From Gemmatimonadota bacterium (GTDB lineage Bacteria; Gemmatimonadota; Gemmatimonadetes; Longimicrobiales; Gaopeijiaceae), in contig JBBEBG010000037.1 in the NCBI GenBank assembly GCA_040882465.1, positions 1 to 64,000 of the forward strand: a stretch of DNA of 64,000 bases. Direction: 5' to 3'. This document shows, piece by piece, positions 34,046-43,517 of the stretch. How positions within the stretch are numbered: position 1 is the stretch's first letter; every line of letters starts with the position of its first letter. The notes beneath the pieces are model-generated. The model worked only from the letters and a program-made list of their open reading frames with translations. It had not been told where the DNA came from and made no database searches. The position numbers were made by a program, and so were the translations under genes.

Positions 34046-35023
34046 TCAGCCCTGCGGGAGCGCGTCCACAAGCTCCACCATGCGGCGCAGGTGTTCCTGG
34101 GTAGGAAGCCGCCCTCTGCCTCCACCCAAATTGTCCACCATGTGCTCGGGGTCCCCGGTTCCGGGCACCGCCACGGTGACGGCCGGGTGGGCCACCACGA
34201 ACTTCAACATGAACTGCGCCCAGGTCGTGGCATCGAACTCGGCGGCCCACTCCGGGAGCGGTCTGTCACCGATTCGCGCCCACATCCGACTTCTCCCGAA
34301 AGGGAGGTACACCATGACCGCGATCCCTTCGTCCTGCGCCAGAGGGAAGATCGTCTCCTCTGCGACTCGGTTGTCGATCGCGTAGTCGATGCCGATACAA
34401 TCAATCGGGTAGTCTCGCATGACCTGAGCGAGCGCCGGGTATTGATTCTCGCTGGTGGTTGTCATGCCGATATGGCTGATCCGGCCGGCCGCCTTGTATT
34501 CCTGCAGGATGCCGAGCTGCGTGGGCGGATCGCCCATGTTGTGGACCTGGTTGAGGTCGATCACAGGCACCCGCAGGCGAGCGAATGACCGCTCGATCTG
34601 ATCCCGGACCGCGGCGGGATCGGCCGATCCCCCCTGGTCGACGTTGACCTTCGTCGCCCAGAAGATATTGTCCGCGAATCCGTCTTGGCTTGCCCACTCT
34701 CCCGCGTATTCTTCGGACCCGCCCCCTCCATATCCCGCCGCCGTATCGAATACCCTGCCGGCCCCCTCGGCCCCGTTTGCCAGGGCGTGCAGAACCGCGC
34801 GGTGGCCGGCCAGCTCCTCCGAGCTCGCGTTGGCCGAGATCCACCGGCCTCCGAGGCCGATCACGGGGATCTGCACGCCGCTGGAGGGGATCGGCTTCAG
34901 GATCATCCCCTGTGACCCGATCTGTGCGGCCAGCGCTTCGCGCAGGCCGGAACCGTATCGTCCAAGGGTGAGCGCCGCACCGGCCCCGGCCGTGATTCGG
35001 AGCCATTCGCGTCTAGAGATCAT
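34046..35023 (-). CDS. Tat-exported aldo/keto reductase
   Basis: This 325-residue protein begins with a twin-arginine signal (MISRREWLRITAGAGAALTLG) and continues as an aldo/keto-reductase TIM barrel. RVFDTAAGYG contains the catalytic Asp; the usual catalytic Tyr would be the Y of this motif, and WATKVNV supplies the Lys. In place of the usual histidine strand it has IDLNQVHNM. NADPH-binding residues occur in TVAVPGTGDPEHMVDNL. Export of a folded, cofactor-loaded oxidoreductase explains the Tat signal. Substrate unknown. It converges with the aldolase gene. Confidence 0.82.
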   Translation of the reverse strand: MISRREWLRITAGAGAALTLGRYGSGLREALAAQIGSQGMILKPIPSSGVQIPVIGLGGRWISANASSEELAGHRAVLHALANGAEGAGRVFDTAAGYGGGGSEEYAGEWASQDGFADNIFWATKVNVDQGGSADPAAVRDQIERSFARLRVPVIDLNQVHNMGDPPTQLGILQEYKAAGRISHIGMTTTSENQYPALAQVMRDYPIDCIGIDYAIDNRVAEETIFPLAQDEGIAVMVYLPFGRSRMWARIGDRPLPEWAAEFDATTWAQFMLKFVVAHPAVTVAVPGTGDPEHMVDNLGGGRGRLPTQEHLRRMVELVDALPQG

Positions 35024-35101
35024 GGATTCCTCGCGGATTCAGTCGTCGTCGGATTTGATCGTCGGGTGTCCCGATGTGGCGCCCGACGATGCCTCTCACC
35101 C

Positions 35102-36415
35102 TCAGTTCCCGGACGTTTCGGGAAGTCGGCTCTGCCTCACTTTTTCGGAGTATTTCTCGTATAGCTGCCGGTGGATATCGTTCAGGTCGATCCGCCCTCC
35201 CCGAATGTAGGCGTCCTCCACGCGGGATCGCGTGTCGAGCGGGTGTCCGGTCGTGACGATCAGCGTTGCGTCCTTCCCGATTTCGATGGATCCCACCAGA
35301 TCGTCGATCCCGAAGATCTGAGCCGGGTACAGCGTGACCGCGCGGACCGCTTCCTCCTCAGGAAGTCCGAACGCGACGGCGACCCCCGCCTCGTACGGCA
35401 GGCGGTTTGCGTAGGGGGCACTCGGTCCTCCGGTGATCGCGAATCGCACTCCCAGATCCGCCAGTCGGCCGGCGAGCGCGTATGCGTGGTCGTACGGCTC
35501 CCACGCGCGGCCCGGTGCGGCCATAGTTGACGTGAGGAGCACTGGAATTCCCTTCGCCACCAAATGGTCGGCGACATAGGGGGCGTCCGTTCCGCCGCGG
35601 AGAACGAGGCGGATCCCCTCCTCCTCGGCCCAGGTGATCGCGTCCTGAATCTGACGGAGCTCGCTCGCCGATACGACCACGGGGACGTCCCCCGCCAGCG
35701 CCGGAAGCATGGCCTCCCACCGCAGATCGAGCGGGAGGGAGCCGCCGCCACTCCGCACGTCCCGATACTCGCGCGCGGTCTGGAAGAGGCGCCGGAGCTC
35801 CCGAATCTGGGCGGCGTATGCGTCCGCGTCGTTCGGATTCGGCCAGTTGACGTTCAGCGCCAGCCGGCTCCGCATCGTCATCGCCTCCCAGCTCCAACCG
35901 TCCAGGGCGAGCGCGGCCGAAAGTCCGGAGACGAGTCCCCCGCCCGGAGTCGTGATGGAGACGAGGACGCCGTTCGAGCGCGTGGTTCCGATATGCCGGC
36001 TCTCCGGGTTCACGGCCACTTCGACGCGGGCATTGGGATTGAAGGCGCCGAACTCGTTCGTGTCGATCGTGAGGTCTATGGATCCGATCTCGTAGAGGCC
36101 GACCTGGCTAAATCCGTCTATCAACCCCGGATAGACGTGCCTGCCGGTGACGTCCACCCGCTCCGCGTCGGGCGGGATCGAAACGTTCGTCCCGACGGCG
36201 GTGATGACGCCGTCCACGAAGAGGACGGTTCCGTTCGAGATATCGGGGCCGCTCACCGGGTGCACCGTTCCGCCCGTGAGCGCGACGGCGCGGCTCTGCG
36301 GTGCGGCGGGGACCTGGGCGTCCGCCTGAGGAACCATTAGGAACGAGGCCACGGCCATAACGGGGAGGACCGATCGAACGAGCGTGCCCCCGACCCATGC
36401 GAATGCGTATCTCAT
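35102..36415 (-). CDS. Secreted amidohydrolase-like protein, degenerate metal site
   Basis: This 437-residue exported protein has a signal peptide (LPVMAVASFLMVPQADAQ) and an amidohydrolase fold with the composite beta-sandwich (ALTGGTVHPVSGPDISNGTVLFVDGVITAVG) and a TIM barrel. The usual HxH after PGLID is replaced by GFSQVGLYE, so the binuclear metal site is incomplete and hydrolysis is doubtful. AGVAVAFGLPEEEAVRAVTLYPAQIFGIDD and the IEIGKDATLIV end are standard. The ATG follows AGGAG by seven bases. It lies 25 bases downstream of a double amidohydrolase and is probably co-transcribed, perhaps as a subunit. Confidence 0.8.
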   Translation of the reverse strand: MRYAFAWVGGTLVRSVLPVMAVASFLMVPQADAQVPAAPQSRAVALTGGTVHPVSGPDISNGTVLFVDGVITAVGTNVSIPPDAERVDVTGRHVYPGLIDGFSQVGLYEIGSIDLTIDTNEFGAFNPNARVEVAVNPESRHIGTTRSNGVLVSITTPGGGLVSGLSAALALDGWSWEAMTMRSRLALNVNWPNPNDADAYAAQIRELRRLFQTAREYRDVRSGGGSLPLDLRWEAMLPALAGDVPVVVSASELRQIQDAITWAEEEGIRLVLRGGTDAPYVADHLVAKGIPVLLTSTMAAPGRAWEPYDHAYALAGRLADLGVRFAITGGPSAPYANRLPYEAGVAVAFGLPEEEAVRAVTLYPAQIFGIDDLVGSIEIGKDATLIVTTGHPLDTRSRVEDAYIRGGRIDLNDIHRQLYEKYSEKVRQSRLPETSGN

Positions 36416-36440
36416 CGAAAATCTCCTGGCGGTCGGTGGC

Positions 36441-39400
36441 TCAGTCGTTGTCGAGGGCAAGCTGGATGAGCTGCGCGCGCTCCCACTCGACCTGACGGCG
36501 AAGCTCCCGGTCCTCGGTGAGATCGAAGTAGCGCCGCCCATCCACCCACGTTTGTTCGGCCCGTGTGAACTGAGAGAGCGGATTCCCGCTCCAGATCACG
36601 AAGTCCGCGTCCTTCCCGACTTCGAGTGAGCCTACCCGGTCGTCAATGCGGAGGATGCGCGCAGGGTTGATCGTGACCAGCGCGAGGGCATCCTCCTCGG
36701 TCATCCCGGCTCGGACCATCTTTCCGGCTTCCCAGTTCATACGGCTCGAGACCTGGGAGTCGTCCGAATGCAGGGAAGTGAGCACCCCGGCCTCGGTCAG
36801 CAGGCGAGCGTTGTAGGTCATCCCGTCGTACGCCTCGATCTTGAACGACGACCAGTCGCTCCACACGATGGCCGCCACCCCCGCCTCAGCCAGCTCGGGC
36901 GCGATCTTGTAGGCCTCCACGCCATGTTGGAGCGTCAGGACGTTGAAGTCGAACTCCTGGGCCAGGCGCACGAGCATCAGGAATTCGTCTTGGCGGTAAC
37001 CGTGCGCGGAGATGAGCAGCCGCTCCTCGAGAATGTCCACCAGCGCATCCATCCGGAGGTCCCGGCGCGGGGGAATGCCCTCGCCGTTTCCGGCCTCCCA
37101 CTCCCGCCAGATTTCGCGATACTCGCGGGCGGCATTGAAGTTGTCTCGGATGATCTCTTCCACGCCCATTCGGGTGCCGGGATACCGCGTTTCAGATACG
37201 GGGTTTTCGCCCAACGCGAACTTCACCGTGCGGGGCGCGCCGACGAACCGCAGCTCATCGGGAAGGGCGCCCCACCGCATCTTCACGATGACGTTCTCTC
37301 CGCCGATGGGATTGGCCGAGCCGTGTTTCAGGTGCGCCAGTGTGAGTCCACCCGCGAGTTGCCGGTACATCCAGATGTTGTTGTGGGTGAGCACGTCTCC
37401 GACGCGGACCTCCGGAACGATGTTCGACCCGGACTCATTCACCGACGAGATCCCGGAATGGAGGTGGGGATCGATGAGCCCGGGGGTGACGTGCCGCCCC
37501 GCGGCGTCAATGACCACCGCACCGGTCGGGGCCTGGAGGCCCTGACCTACCTGCGAGATGCGTCCGCTCGTAACGAGGAGATCCGCGTTCTCCATGAGTC
37601 CGCTCGGGCCCATGGTCCAGATCGTCGCGTTCCGGACGAGCACGCTCTGGGGCTGCTCGGGAAGGGTCTCCCGCCCGAACTCCATTGCTGGACGGATGTC
37701 GGCGAGGCGGAGAAGGGCCTGCGCCGGGGGCGCCGCGCTCCCGTCATCGGCTTCATCGTCACTCGCCGCCTCGTCCGCCGCTCCTCCACCGGGCCCGGAG
37801 GGACTGGAGGCCGTCGCAACGGACGGTGCCCCGGCGTCCGGACCGGGCCCCGCGACCCGCTCGGCGCGCCAGCCCGGCGCCGTGCCATCGGGAAACTCGC
37901 TCCAGCCATAAACGACGTCGCCTTCGATGGATCCGGAGAAGCGAACGAGCCCGTCCACCGCGAGGATCTCGCCCGGTACGCTGAAGCGGAGCCGCCCTTC
38001 CTCGTCCTGTATGCTGGCCGACTCAAGGTCTTCTTCCTCCCCGTTCACGGTGAAACTCCCCGTGAGTCGCTCGAGGGACCCCTCGAGGCTCAAACGTCCA
38101 TTAGGAACGCCGCCGCCGTTCCAGGCGACCAGCCACTCTCCCCGAGGATCCACACGCGGGGGCGTGGAGATCTCGTATCGGCGGCCGTCAACCCACACGT
38201 CCCGGATCTCGGCTTCGTCGTCGAACAGGTCGCCGTCCACGGCCACGATGTTCGCCACTTTTCCCACGTCGAGGGTCCCGTGTGTCCGTTCGATGCCGAG
38301 CATGCGGGCCGGGTTTACCGTGAGCGCCGCGACGGCGATATCCGTCGGGAGTCCGCGTTCGACGGCTCGGCGGAGGTTCGGCAAGAAGTCGGCCGCATCG
38401 TCCAGGCCGGCCAACGTGAGTGCGAACTCGATCCCCGCCGCGGCCAGGCGTCCTGGATTCTCGGGGGCGAGGTGCCAGTGGCGAAGGGTCGAGAGCGTCA
38501 CATCGAGCGCGTCCTCCGGGCTCTCGACCTCGGGCGTGTCCGGAAAGTTCAGCGGGAGGATCAGCGGGAGACCGGCATCGAGGACATCCAGGATTCGATA
38601 TTCCTGTCCGCTTCCGCGGATCCAGGGTCGGATCTGAGGGAACTCGCGAAAGAGGGCCTGGGTCCGCAGGTATTCCTCCTCGGACCGGACTTCGAAGAGG
38701 AGCGGTTGCTCGCCCCGGACGGCGGTGCCCAGTGATGCCAGGGCCGGATTCGTCTCCGGGCGGCGGAGCCCCACCGGATTCCGCTCGTAGATCGTCTGGG
38801 CCTCGCCGTACCAGGCAGCGTCCAGGAGTGTCTGTCGAATCAGGGCGATGGCGCCCATGGAGGAATTGGGATAGCTGGCGGCGATGTCGGTGTCCCGCGC
38901 GAAGGAGACCGACTGACTGATGCCCGACCGGAGGATCCGGTCCCGGTACGGGTCCTCCCCGAGGCTCACGAGCGCTGACTGCCCGCGGAAGATGCCGAGC
39001 GGAGGCACCGCGTGAACCACGGTGACGCCCTGGCCCCGGAATTCCGCCGTCCGATCCTCGCTGACGAGGAACTCCTCGGCCGCGTCAATGAAGGGGCGCA
39101 CCTGCGGATTCCAGTGCACCGGACCCCGAGCCGTATCCACCCGGATTTCCTCGAGTCCCAGGTCTGAGTGCGCGTCAATGAACCCCGGATAGAGAGTGAG
39201 CCCCGCCTGGTCGCGCACGTGAGCGTCCGGCGGGAGCGTCACGTCGGCCCCGATGGCTTCGAGCACGCCGTCTCGGATCACGAGGGTGGCATCCTCCAAG
39301 ATCCGCCCTGGGCCCATGACCACTCGGGCATTGGTGAGCGCGTAAACACCGGGAAGTTGCTCGCGTATGCCTTCGAGCCGTTCGGTCTGGCGAGGCTCCT

Positions 39401-39458
39401 GGGCCAGAAGGGTCATCGGAGCGATCGCGAGGAGCAGGAGGAGTGCGGGGCGGTTCAT
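36441..39458 (-). CDS. Secreted two-module amidohydrolase
   Basis: This 1005-residue exported protein contains two amidohydrolase modules separated by an acidic, Ala/Gly-rich linker (~residues 550-620). The first module has [31 protein letters not shown] and [14 protein letters not shown], where the second metal His is replaced by Asp. The second has [13 protein letters not shown] with a complete HxH, plus [29 protein letters not shown]. Hydrolysis therefore probably depends on the C-terminal module. The family includes secreted prolidase- and imidazolonepropionase-like enzymes; the substrate is unknown. The signal peptide ([15 protein letters not shown]) fixes the start at 39458. It precedes the single-module homologue in one operon. 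Confidence 0.85.
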   Translation of the reverse strand: MNRPALLLLLAIAPMTLLAQEPRQTERLEGIREQLPGVYALTNARVVMGPGRILEDATLVIRDGVLEAIGADVTLPPDAHVRDQAGLTLYPGFIDAHSDLGLEEIRVDTARGPVHWNPQVRPFIDAAEEFLVSEDRTAEFRGQGVTVVHAVPPLGIFRGQSALVSLGEDPYRDRILRSGISQSVSFARDTDIAASYPNSSMGAIALIRQTLLDAAWYGEAQTIYERNPVGLRRPETNPALASLGTAVRGEQPLLFEVRSEEEYLRTQALFREFPQIRPWIRGSGQEYRILDVLDAGLPLILPLNFPDTPEVESPEDALDVTLSTLRHWHLAPENPGRLAAAGIEFALTLAGLDDAADFLPNLRRAVERGLPTDIAVAALTVNPARMLGIERTHGTLDVGKVANIVAVDGDLFDDEAEIRDVWVDGRRYEISTPPRVDPRGEWLVAWNGGGVPNGRLSLEGSLERLTGSFTVNGEEEDLESASIQDEEGRLRFSVPGEILAVDGLVRFSGSIEGDVVYGWSEFPDGTAPGWRAERVAGPGPDAGAPSVATASSPSGPGGGAADEAASDDEADDGSAAPPAQALLRLADIRPAMEFGRETLPEQPQSVLVRNATIWTMGPSGLMENADLLVTSGRISQVGQGLQAPTGAVVIDAAGRHVTPGLIDPHLHSGISSVNESGSNIVPEVRVGDVLTHNNIWMYRQLAGGLTLAHLKHGSANPIGGENVIVKMRWGALPDELRFVGAPRTVKFALGENPVSETRYPGTRMGVEEIIRDNFNAAREYREIWREWEAGNGEGIPPRRDLRMDALVDILEERLLISAHGYRQDEFLMLVRLAQEFDFNVLTLQHGVEAYKIAPELAEAGVAAIVWSDWSSFKIEAYDGMTYNARLLTEAGVLTSLHSDDSQVSSRMNWEAGKMVRAGMTEEDALALVTINPARILRIDDRVGSLEVGKDADFVIWSGNPLSQFTRAEQTWVDGRRYFDLTEDRELRRQVEWERAQLIQLALDND

Positions 39459-39662
39459 GACGACTTCTCCTTTGGACGTGGAAAAGCGTGTGGGGGGGCC
39501 TTCGAGAATCCGGCACGTTTGTCCGGCCCCCACCAGAGGCATTCTACGGTCGTCGGAGCGATTGCGCCTCGATTTCGGGTCCGGCCCACGAAATGCAACG
39601 GTTGCGATCACGGAGCGGGCGCCCCGGTCGAACCTCTCGCGGTGGCCCGGACGCTGGGAGGC

Positions 39663-40556
39663 TCAGCCCCTCGGGATCGAGAGGACGCGTTCGGCCTCGT
39701 TCGCCTGGGGGTCGAAGGGGGCCCACCGATCCGGTTGCCCGAAGGCCGTAATGTCTCGGGTCACGATCTCTCCCCGGCGGTACCGGCGCGTCTTGTACCC
39801 GGCCTCACTGGAGAAGGGGGTCGCGAGGAAGCTTTTCACATAGTTGTGAAGCTTCCGCACCCCCCGGGCCCTCAACTCGAACGGATTCTTGCGGTGGACT
39901 GGAGCTACGGTGTCCGCCGAGCTGCGGGGAAAGAAGCAGAGATGGACGCACCGCATGTCGCACGCCTCCCACGGGGCCTCCGCGAAGAGGTCGAAGACGT
40001 CCTTCTTCGAGTGGCCCGGCCGGAACTTCATCGAGTGTCCGTGGAGCCGCTCCCGGTCCGGCTGCACCCAGGACTCGAGGAGGCCGAAGTTGTAGAGCTT
40101 CGTTCCCCGGGGCGTGTGGGGACTGATGTATCCGGAGGCCTGGCCGGCCTCGAGGTCCATGCGCACCGCATGGAGCATATATCCGGCCAGGCACCAGTGG
40201 GCATCGAACTCACCGGACAGGATGCGAAGACGCAGCCGGGCCAGCCCTTCGGGATCGTAAATCTCGTCTCCGTCGACCCCGAAGATCCAGACGTCCTCCC
40301 CCGCGTAGTCTTGGATGTACCGGTGACTCGTATTCGGGTCCTCGGACTTGTGGATCGTGATCCGGGGGTGGAGGGCTCGGAGCGCCTCCAGCTTCTCTCC
40401 CGTCCGGTCGTCCGACTGATTGTCCACCACCAGGAACTCGTCGCAGAAGTCCACCGCGTTCGCAATGGACCAGAACGCGAAGTACTCCTCATTTCTCAGA
40501 AGCGAGATCCCGACGATTTTTCGCTCTGTGCTCAACTCCTCCTCCTGATCATTCAT
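39663..40556 (-). CDS. Glycosyltransferase family 2
   Basis: This 297-residue GT-A enzyme has the GT2 opening VGISLLRNEEYFAFWSIANAVDFCDEFLVVDNQSDDRTGE and the DXD-like metal site in WIFGVDGDEIYDPEG. The C-terminal half is rich in His and basic residues (HGHSMKFRPGHSKKDVFDLF), as in transferases modifying surface glycans. No membrane helix is present. The ATG at 40556 opens the domain with a short acidic leader; the ribosome site is weak. Donor and acceptor are unknown. No other polysaccharide genes adjoin it. Confidence 0.8.
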   Translation of the reverse strand: MNDQEEELSTERKIVGISLLRNEEYFAFWSIANAVDFCDEFLVVDNQSDDRTGEKLEALRALHPRITIHKSEDPNTSHRYIQDYAGEDVWIFGVDGDEIYDPEGLARLRLRILSGEFDAHWCLAGYMLHAVRMDLEAGQASGYISPHTPRGTKLYNFGLLESWVQPDRERLHGHSMKFRPGHSKKDVFDLFAEAPWEACDMRCVHLCFFPRSSADTVAPVHRKNPFELRARGVRKLHNYVKSFLATPFSSEAGYKTRRYRRGEIVTRDITAFGQPDRWAPFDPQANEAERVLSIPRG

Positions 40557-40671
40557 CCTGTTTCGGCATGCGGTCGGCCGGATTCGTGCGACGATCGCGA
40601 GTGATTTGAGCGAGCGCCCCCGGTGGGCCACCGGAGCTCCTCCAGGATGGCCGGGATCATGAAGGAGGGCT

Positions 40672-40965
40672 AGGGATTTCAAAGGCCCTCGGAGCGCGAA
40701 CAGCAAGGTAGGGGGCGGGTTTTGAGGGAGCAAGGAATTCTTGAATGGAGGCCCTGATGGCCGGCCGAGCGAGGGGAGAGCGGCGCACGGAGCCGGGAGA
40801 AGGGCTCCGGAATCCCTATGTGGGGATGGGCCGGGAGGATGGCGGGAGGGGCGGGGGAGGAGGAGCGCGGAGCGGACGTTGCGGGCGAAGGAATCAGGCG
40901 TCCCAGTGGCCCGGCGGGGACTGCTCGAGGTCCGGCTCGGGGAGGGGCTCTCCCTGGCCGAGGTA
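40672..40965 (-). mobile_element. IS91-family right-end fragment (copy B)
   Basis: This is the terminal sequence of the IS91-like element. It begins AGGGATTTCAAAGGCCC and matches 55054-55340 and 63200-63490, including the non-coding tail and the last ~25 transposase codons. The rest of the transposase is absent. A left-end fragment in matching orientation lies at 42019-42122. Confidence 0.8.
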
Positions 40966-40987
40966 CGGCCGAAGTGTGACGTGTACG

Positions 40988-41395
40988 CTACGACGCCTGG
41001 TAGATCCCGAACGCGATCAGCCCGGCGAAGCCGAGCCCGACGATCCACAATAGGGCGCGCCCCCATCTGAACTGCCGCAGGTAACCGCCGAGAAACCCGC
41101 CCACGAGGAACCCGAGGGTGCCCCCGAAGAACCAGTCCCAATTCAGGGGTGGGTTCAAGCCGCCGAACAGCGCGCCGATCGCACCGAAGTACCACACGAC
41201 GAGGGGCGCACCTCCGCGCTGCTGCGAATCCCCCTTCTTGTCCTCTCTCTGCCGTCGATCATAGTGATCGTCCTGCTGCTTCATGTAGTCTTCGTGCTGC
41301 CGCTGCTGCTGATCGCGCGGGCTCTTTTCGCGCTGCTGCCGTTCCTGATCGCGGCGCTGGCGCTGCTCGTTCTGGTGATACTCGTCCCAGCTCAT
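40988..41395 (-). CDS. Gln/Arg-rich protein with two C-terminal helices
   Basis: This 135-residue protein has a strongly charged, low-complexity N-terminal half (repeated QRQ, DQERQQ and QHEDYMKQQDDHYDRR units, probably coiled-coil) and a hydrophobic C-terminal half with two glycine-rich membrane segments (FFGGTLGFLVGGFLGGYL and ALLWIVGLGFAGLIAFGIY). No family is recognised. The ATG at 41395 begins MSWDEY and is preferred to an upstream start. It lies between IS91 end fragments with the DUF5615 gene, and may be passenger DNA of that element. Confidence 0.6.
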   Translation of the reverse strand: MSWDEYHQNEQRQRRDQERQQREKSPRDQQQRQHEDYMKQQDDHYDRRQREDKKGDSQQRGGAPLVVWYFGAIGALFGGLNPPLNWDWFFGGTLGFLVGGFLGGYLRQFRWGRALLWIVGLGFAGLIAFGIYQAS

Positions 41396-41537
41396 CGTTT
41401 TGCTCCCCCGGGGCTGGTGATGAACTGCAGCGCCCGGCGCTGTGGCAAAGCGCGTACTCATGGCCCGCGCCGCGCCGGGATGGGGGCGGGAGCGGAGGCG
41501 TCACCGAAAATGGGGAGGGCCAGGCATCATAGGGGCC

Positions 41538-41894
41538 CTACGACAGCGCCAGGAAAGAGGCGTCCTCCTCGGCCTCGAACTCCAGAATCTCTGCTCTTCG
41601 CGACCACAGCGGTGCCTCGATCGCCTTGGTGGAGCAATTTCCCCTGCGAATCCAAACGACCTTGGGCGGCGGGCCGCGCAGGAAGCTCACCTGGTGGAAG
41701 TCCGAGTCCTTGGAGACGATGGTGAGGTCGTGATCCCGGGCGTAATCCCAGAGCGCGGCGTCGGCTGCTCGCGCGAGTCCGACGTCCCGTACGTGGACCG
41801 ATCCTGGAAACATGTCCGATAGGCTTCCGACGAGACGCGGAGAGAGGTTCTCATCGAAGAGAAGCTTCACTCGGGGGGGATCGAAACGAGCCAT
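41538..41894 (-). CDS. DUF5615 PIN-like toxin
   Basis: This 118-residue protein matches the DUF5615 PIN-like (Mut7-C-related) family: VKLLFDENLSPRLVGSL with the first acidic pair, DVGLARAADAALWDYARDHDLTIVSKDSDFHQ with the second acidic cluster, and VVWIRRGNCST. These residues would bind the metal of a ribonuclease. It normally pairs with a DUF433 antitoxin, and the remnant of one lies eight bases upstream. The toxin frame is intact while the antitoxin is decapitated, so the toxin is either inactive, weakly expressed or neutralised in trans. Confidence 0.85.
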   Translation of the reverse strand: MARFDPPRVKLLFDENLSPRLVGSLSDMFPGSVHVRDVGLARAADAALWDYARDHDLTIVSKDSDFHQVSFLRGPPPKVVWIRRGNCSTKAIEAPLWSRRAEILEFEAEEDASFLALS

Positions 41895-41902
41895 CGCTCA
41901 CG

Positions 41903-42019
41903 CTAGGCGGCGAAGGCGAGGGCCGCCCGAATGTCTTCGGGCTCCAGATCCGGGAAATCGGCCAGGATCTGATCCTCGGTCATCCCGGAAGCGAGGTACT
42001 CCAGGATATCGTACAGGCG
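41903..42019 (-). pseudogene. DUF433 antitoxin, N-terminus lost
   Basis: Thirty-eight codons, RLYDILEYLASGMTEDQILADFPDLEPEDIRAALAFAA, match the C-terminal half of DUF433 proteins (a MarR-like HTH antitoxin). The first ~35 residues, including the usual PxxxxGRPxIxGTRI motif, are replaced by reverse-translated IS91 left-end sequence (open frame to 42136). Any product starting in the IS would carry a foreign N-terminus. The toxin gene follows directly. Confidence 0.8.
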
Positions 42020-42122
42020 CGACGGCCGAGGAGACCCAACGGCGGGCGGTCGGCGAAGGAGGTGGGGCGCGGACGGCCATCCCCAACCCACCGGGAGTGC
42101 CCTGTGCCCTGCCATGGCTGGA
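42019..42122 (-). mobile_element. IS91-family left-end remnant
   Basis: About 104 bases match 56860-56963 of the complete element, spanning the first transposase codons and part of the upstream leader through CCATGGCTGGA. The outer ~23 bases of the end differ. It truncates the DUF433 gene. Confidence 0.7.
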
Positions 42123-42208
42123 GGGGCCCTGCGCACCTCTTCCGGCTGGAGCGTGTCGAAAGATCGTCTCCCGGAGGGGGCCTCCTGAGGCGGCGATGGC
42201 GGCTTCGG

Positions 42209-43390
42209 TCAGATGGAGGTGGCCGCCAACTCTTCCGCCATTTCACGCAAACCGATCGTCTCGACTCCTCCACCTTTCGGATACCGCTCGTCACCGGAGT
42301 GGACCAAGAACGCGCGATCGGGCTTCAGATCGTCGAGGGCGTTGCGGAACCCCCGTTCCACCCGCGGCGCCGAGCCACGCTTGATCTCCACGGCCCACCG
42401 GCGATGGCCGGGCAGGTCCAACACCAGGTCGATCTCGGCGCCGGCCGAGGTACGATAGAAGCTCGGGAGGGTCCGTTGAGGCGCCAGGCGAAGGAGCGTT
42501 TCGACGACATGGCCCTCCCAGCTTCCCCCCACGATCGGATGACCGAGGAGATCGTCGAGGGAATCGAGCCTGAGAAGGGCATGCACCATGCCGCTGTCAC
42601 GGACGTACGTCTTCGGAGACTTGACGAGCCGCTTTCCAACGTTGGCATGTAGCGGCTCCAGCCGCCGCACGAGCAGGAGGTCCACCAGGAGATCGAGGTA
42701 ACGCGCTACGGTTTTCCCGTCGACCGCCAAGCCCCGCGCGAGCTCGGCCGCGTTCAGCGGCGCTCCCTGACGATGAGCGAGCATGGTCCAGAAGCGGCGA
42801 AGCGTCTCCGCCGGTATCCGCGGACCGAGCTGCGGGATATCGCGCTCCAGATAGGTCGCGATGAAGCTCCCCCTCCACGCCACGCTGGCCTCGTCCGAGC
42901 TCGCCAGAAAGCTGGGGGGGAAGCCACCCCTGACCCAGAGCTCAGCCTCCCGGCCAGGGTCGACCTCCAGGACGTCGAACGGTCCGAGCTCAAGGTACGC
43001 GATGCGTCCGGCGAGGCTCTCGCCGGATTGTTTGAGCAGATCGATCGACGCCGAACCCAGCAGTAGAAAGTGCCCGCTGGATCTCCCGGAGAGTCTCCGC
43101 TCGTCGATGACCCCCCGGAGCGTGCGAAACAGCCCCGGCGCCCGTTGAACCTCATCGAGGATGACCAGCCGGTCCGCGCGAGACTCCAGATACCCGGCGG
43201 CGTCCTCCAGCTTGGCGAGATCCGCAGGCCTCTCGAGGTCGAGGTAATCCGGCACCGCCGCGTCACCGAGCTCGAGGCTCAGCGAGCGGGCGAGGGTGGT
43301 CTTCCCCACCTGGCGGGGACCGAGGATCGCCACGGCGGGGAACTCCGAGAGACGGCGTCGCACCGGGGCAGAGAGTCGGCGGCTGATCAT
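42209..43390 (-). CDS. AAA_14/DUF4143 ATPase
   Basis: This 393-residue protein has an AAA_14 ATPase domain (Walker A GPRQVGKTT at residues 24-32, Walker B DRLVILDEVQRAPGLF) followed by a winged-helix segment (LNAAELARGLAVDGKTVARYLDLL) and a DUF4143 domain of PD-(D/E)xK-nuclease-like fold (GAEIDLVLDL and WAVEIKRG, the catalytic pattern). The family's role is uncertain; suggestions include mobile-element or defence functions. It stands alone between IS91 fragments. A perfect palindrome lies just upstream of the start and is probably its operator. Confidence 0.88.
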   Translation of the reverse strand: MISRRLSAPVRRRLSEFPAVAILGPRQVGKTTLARSLSLELGDAAVPDYLDLERPADLAKLEDAAGYLESRADRLVILDEVQRAPGLFRTLRGVIDERRLSGRSSGHFLLLGSASIDLLKQSGESLAGRIAYLELGPFDVLEVDPGREAELWVRGGFPPSFLASSDEASVAWRGSFIATYLERDIPQLGPRIPAETLRRFWTMLAHRQGAPLNAAELARGLAVDGKTVARYLDLLVDLLLVRRLEPLHANVGKRLVKSPKTYVRDSGMVHALLRLDSLDDLLGHPIVGGSWEGHVVETLLRLAPQRTLPSFYRTSAGAEIDLVLDLPGHRRWAVEIKRGSAPRVERGFRNALDDLKPDRAFLVHSGDERYPKGGGVETIGLREMAEELAATSI

Positions 43391-43400
43391 CCTAGCAAAT

Positions 43401-43417
43401 ATGGTATGACATACCAT
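43401..43417. promoter_or_regulatory. Palindrome upstream of AAA_14 gene
   Basis: The arms ATGGTATG and CATACCAT flank a single A. It lies 11 bases upstream of the ATPase start within an AT-rich stretch, in the place of an operator or promoter element. Confidence 0.6.
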
Positions 43418-43517
43418 TAATGCAAGGGTGCGAGCCCTGCCGGACGCTCCCGATGTCCCCGGAATATCGACGGGGCCCGGAATTCGGGGTTCTGGAGCCG
43501 CACCCTGTTCGGGGCGC

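Noticed and set aside
36768-38735. 655-codon plus-strand open frame
   Set aside because: It is antisense to the two-module amidohydrolase and has no recognisable domain.
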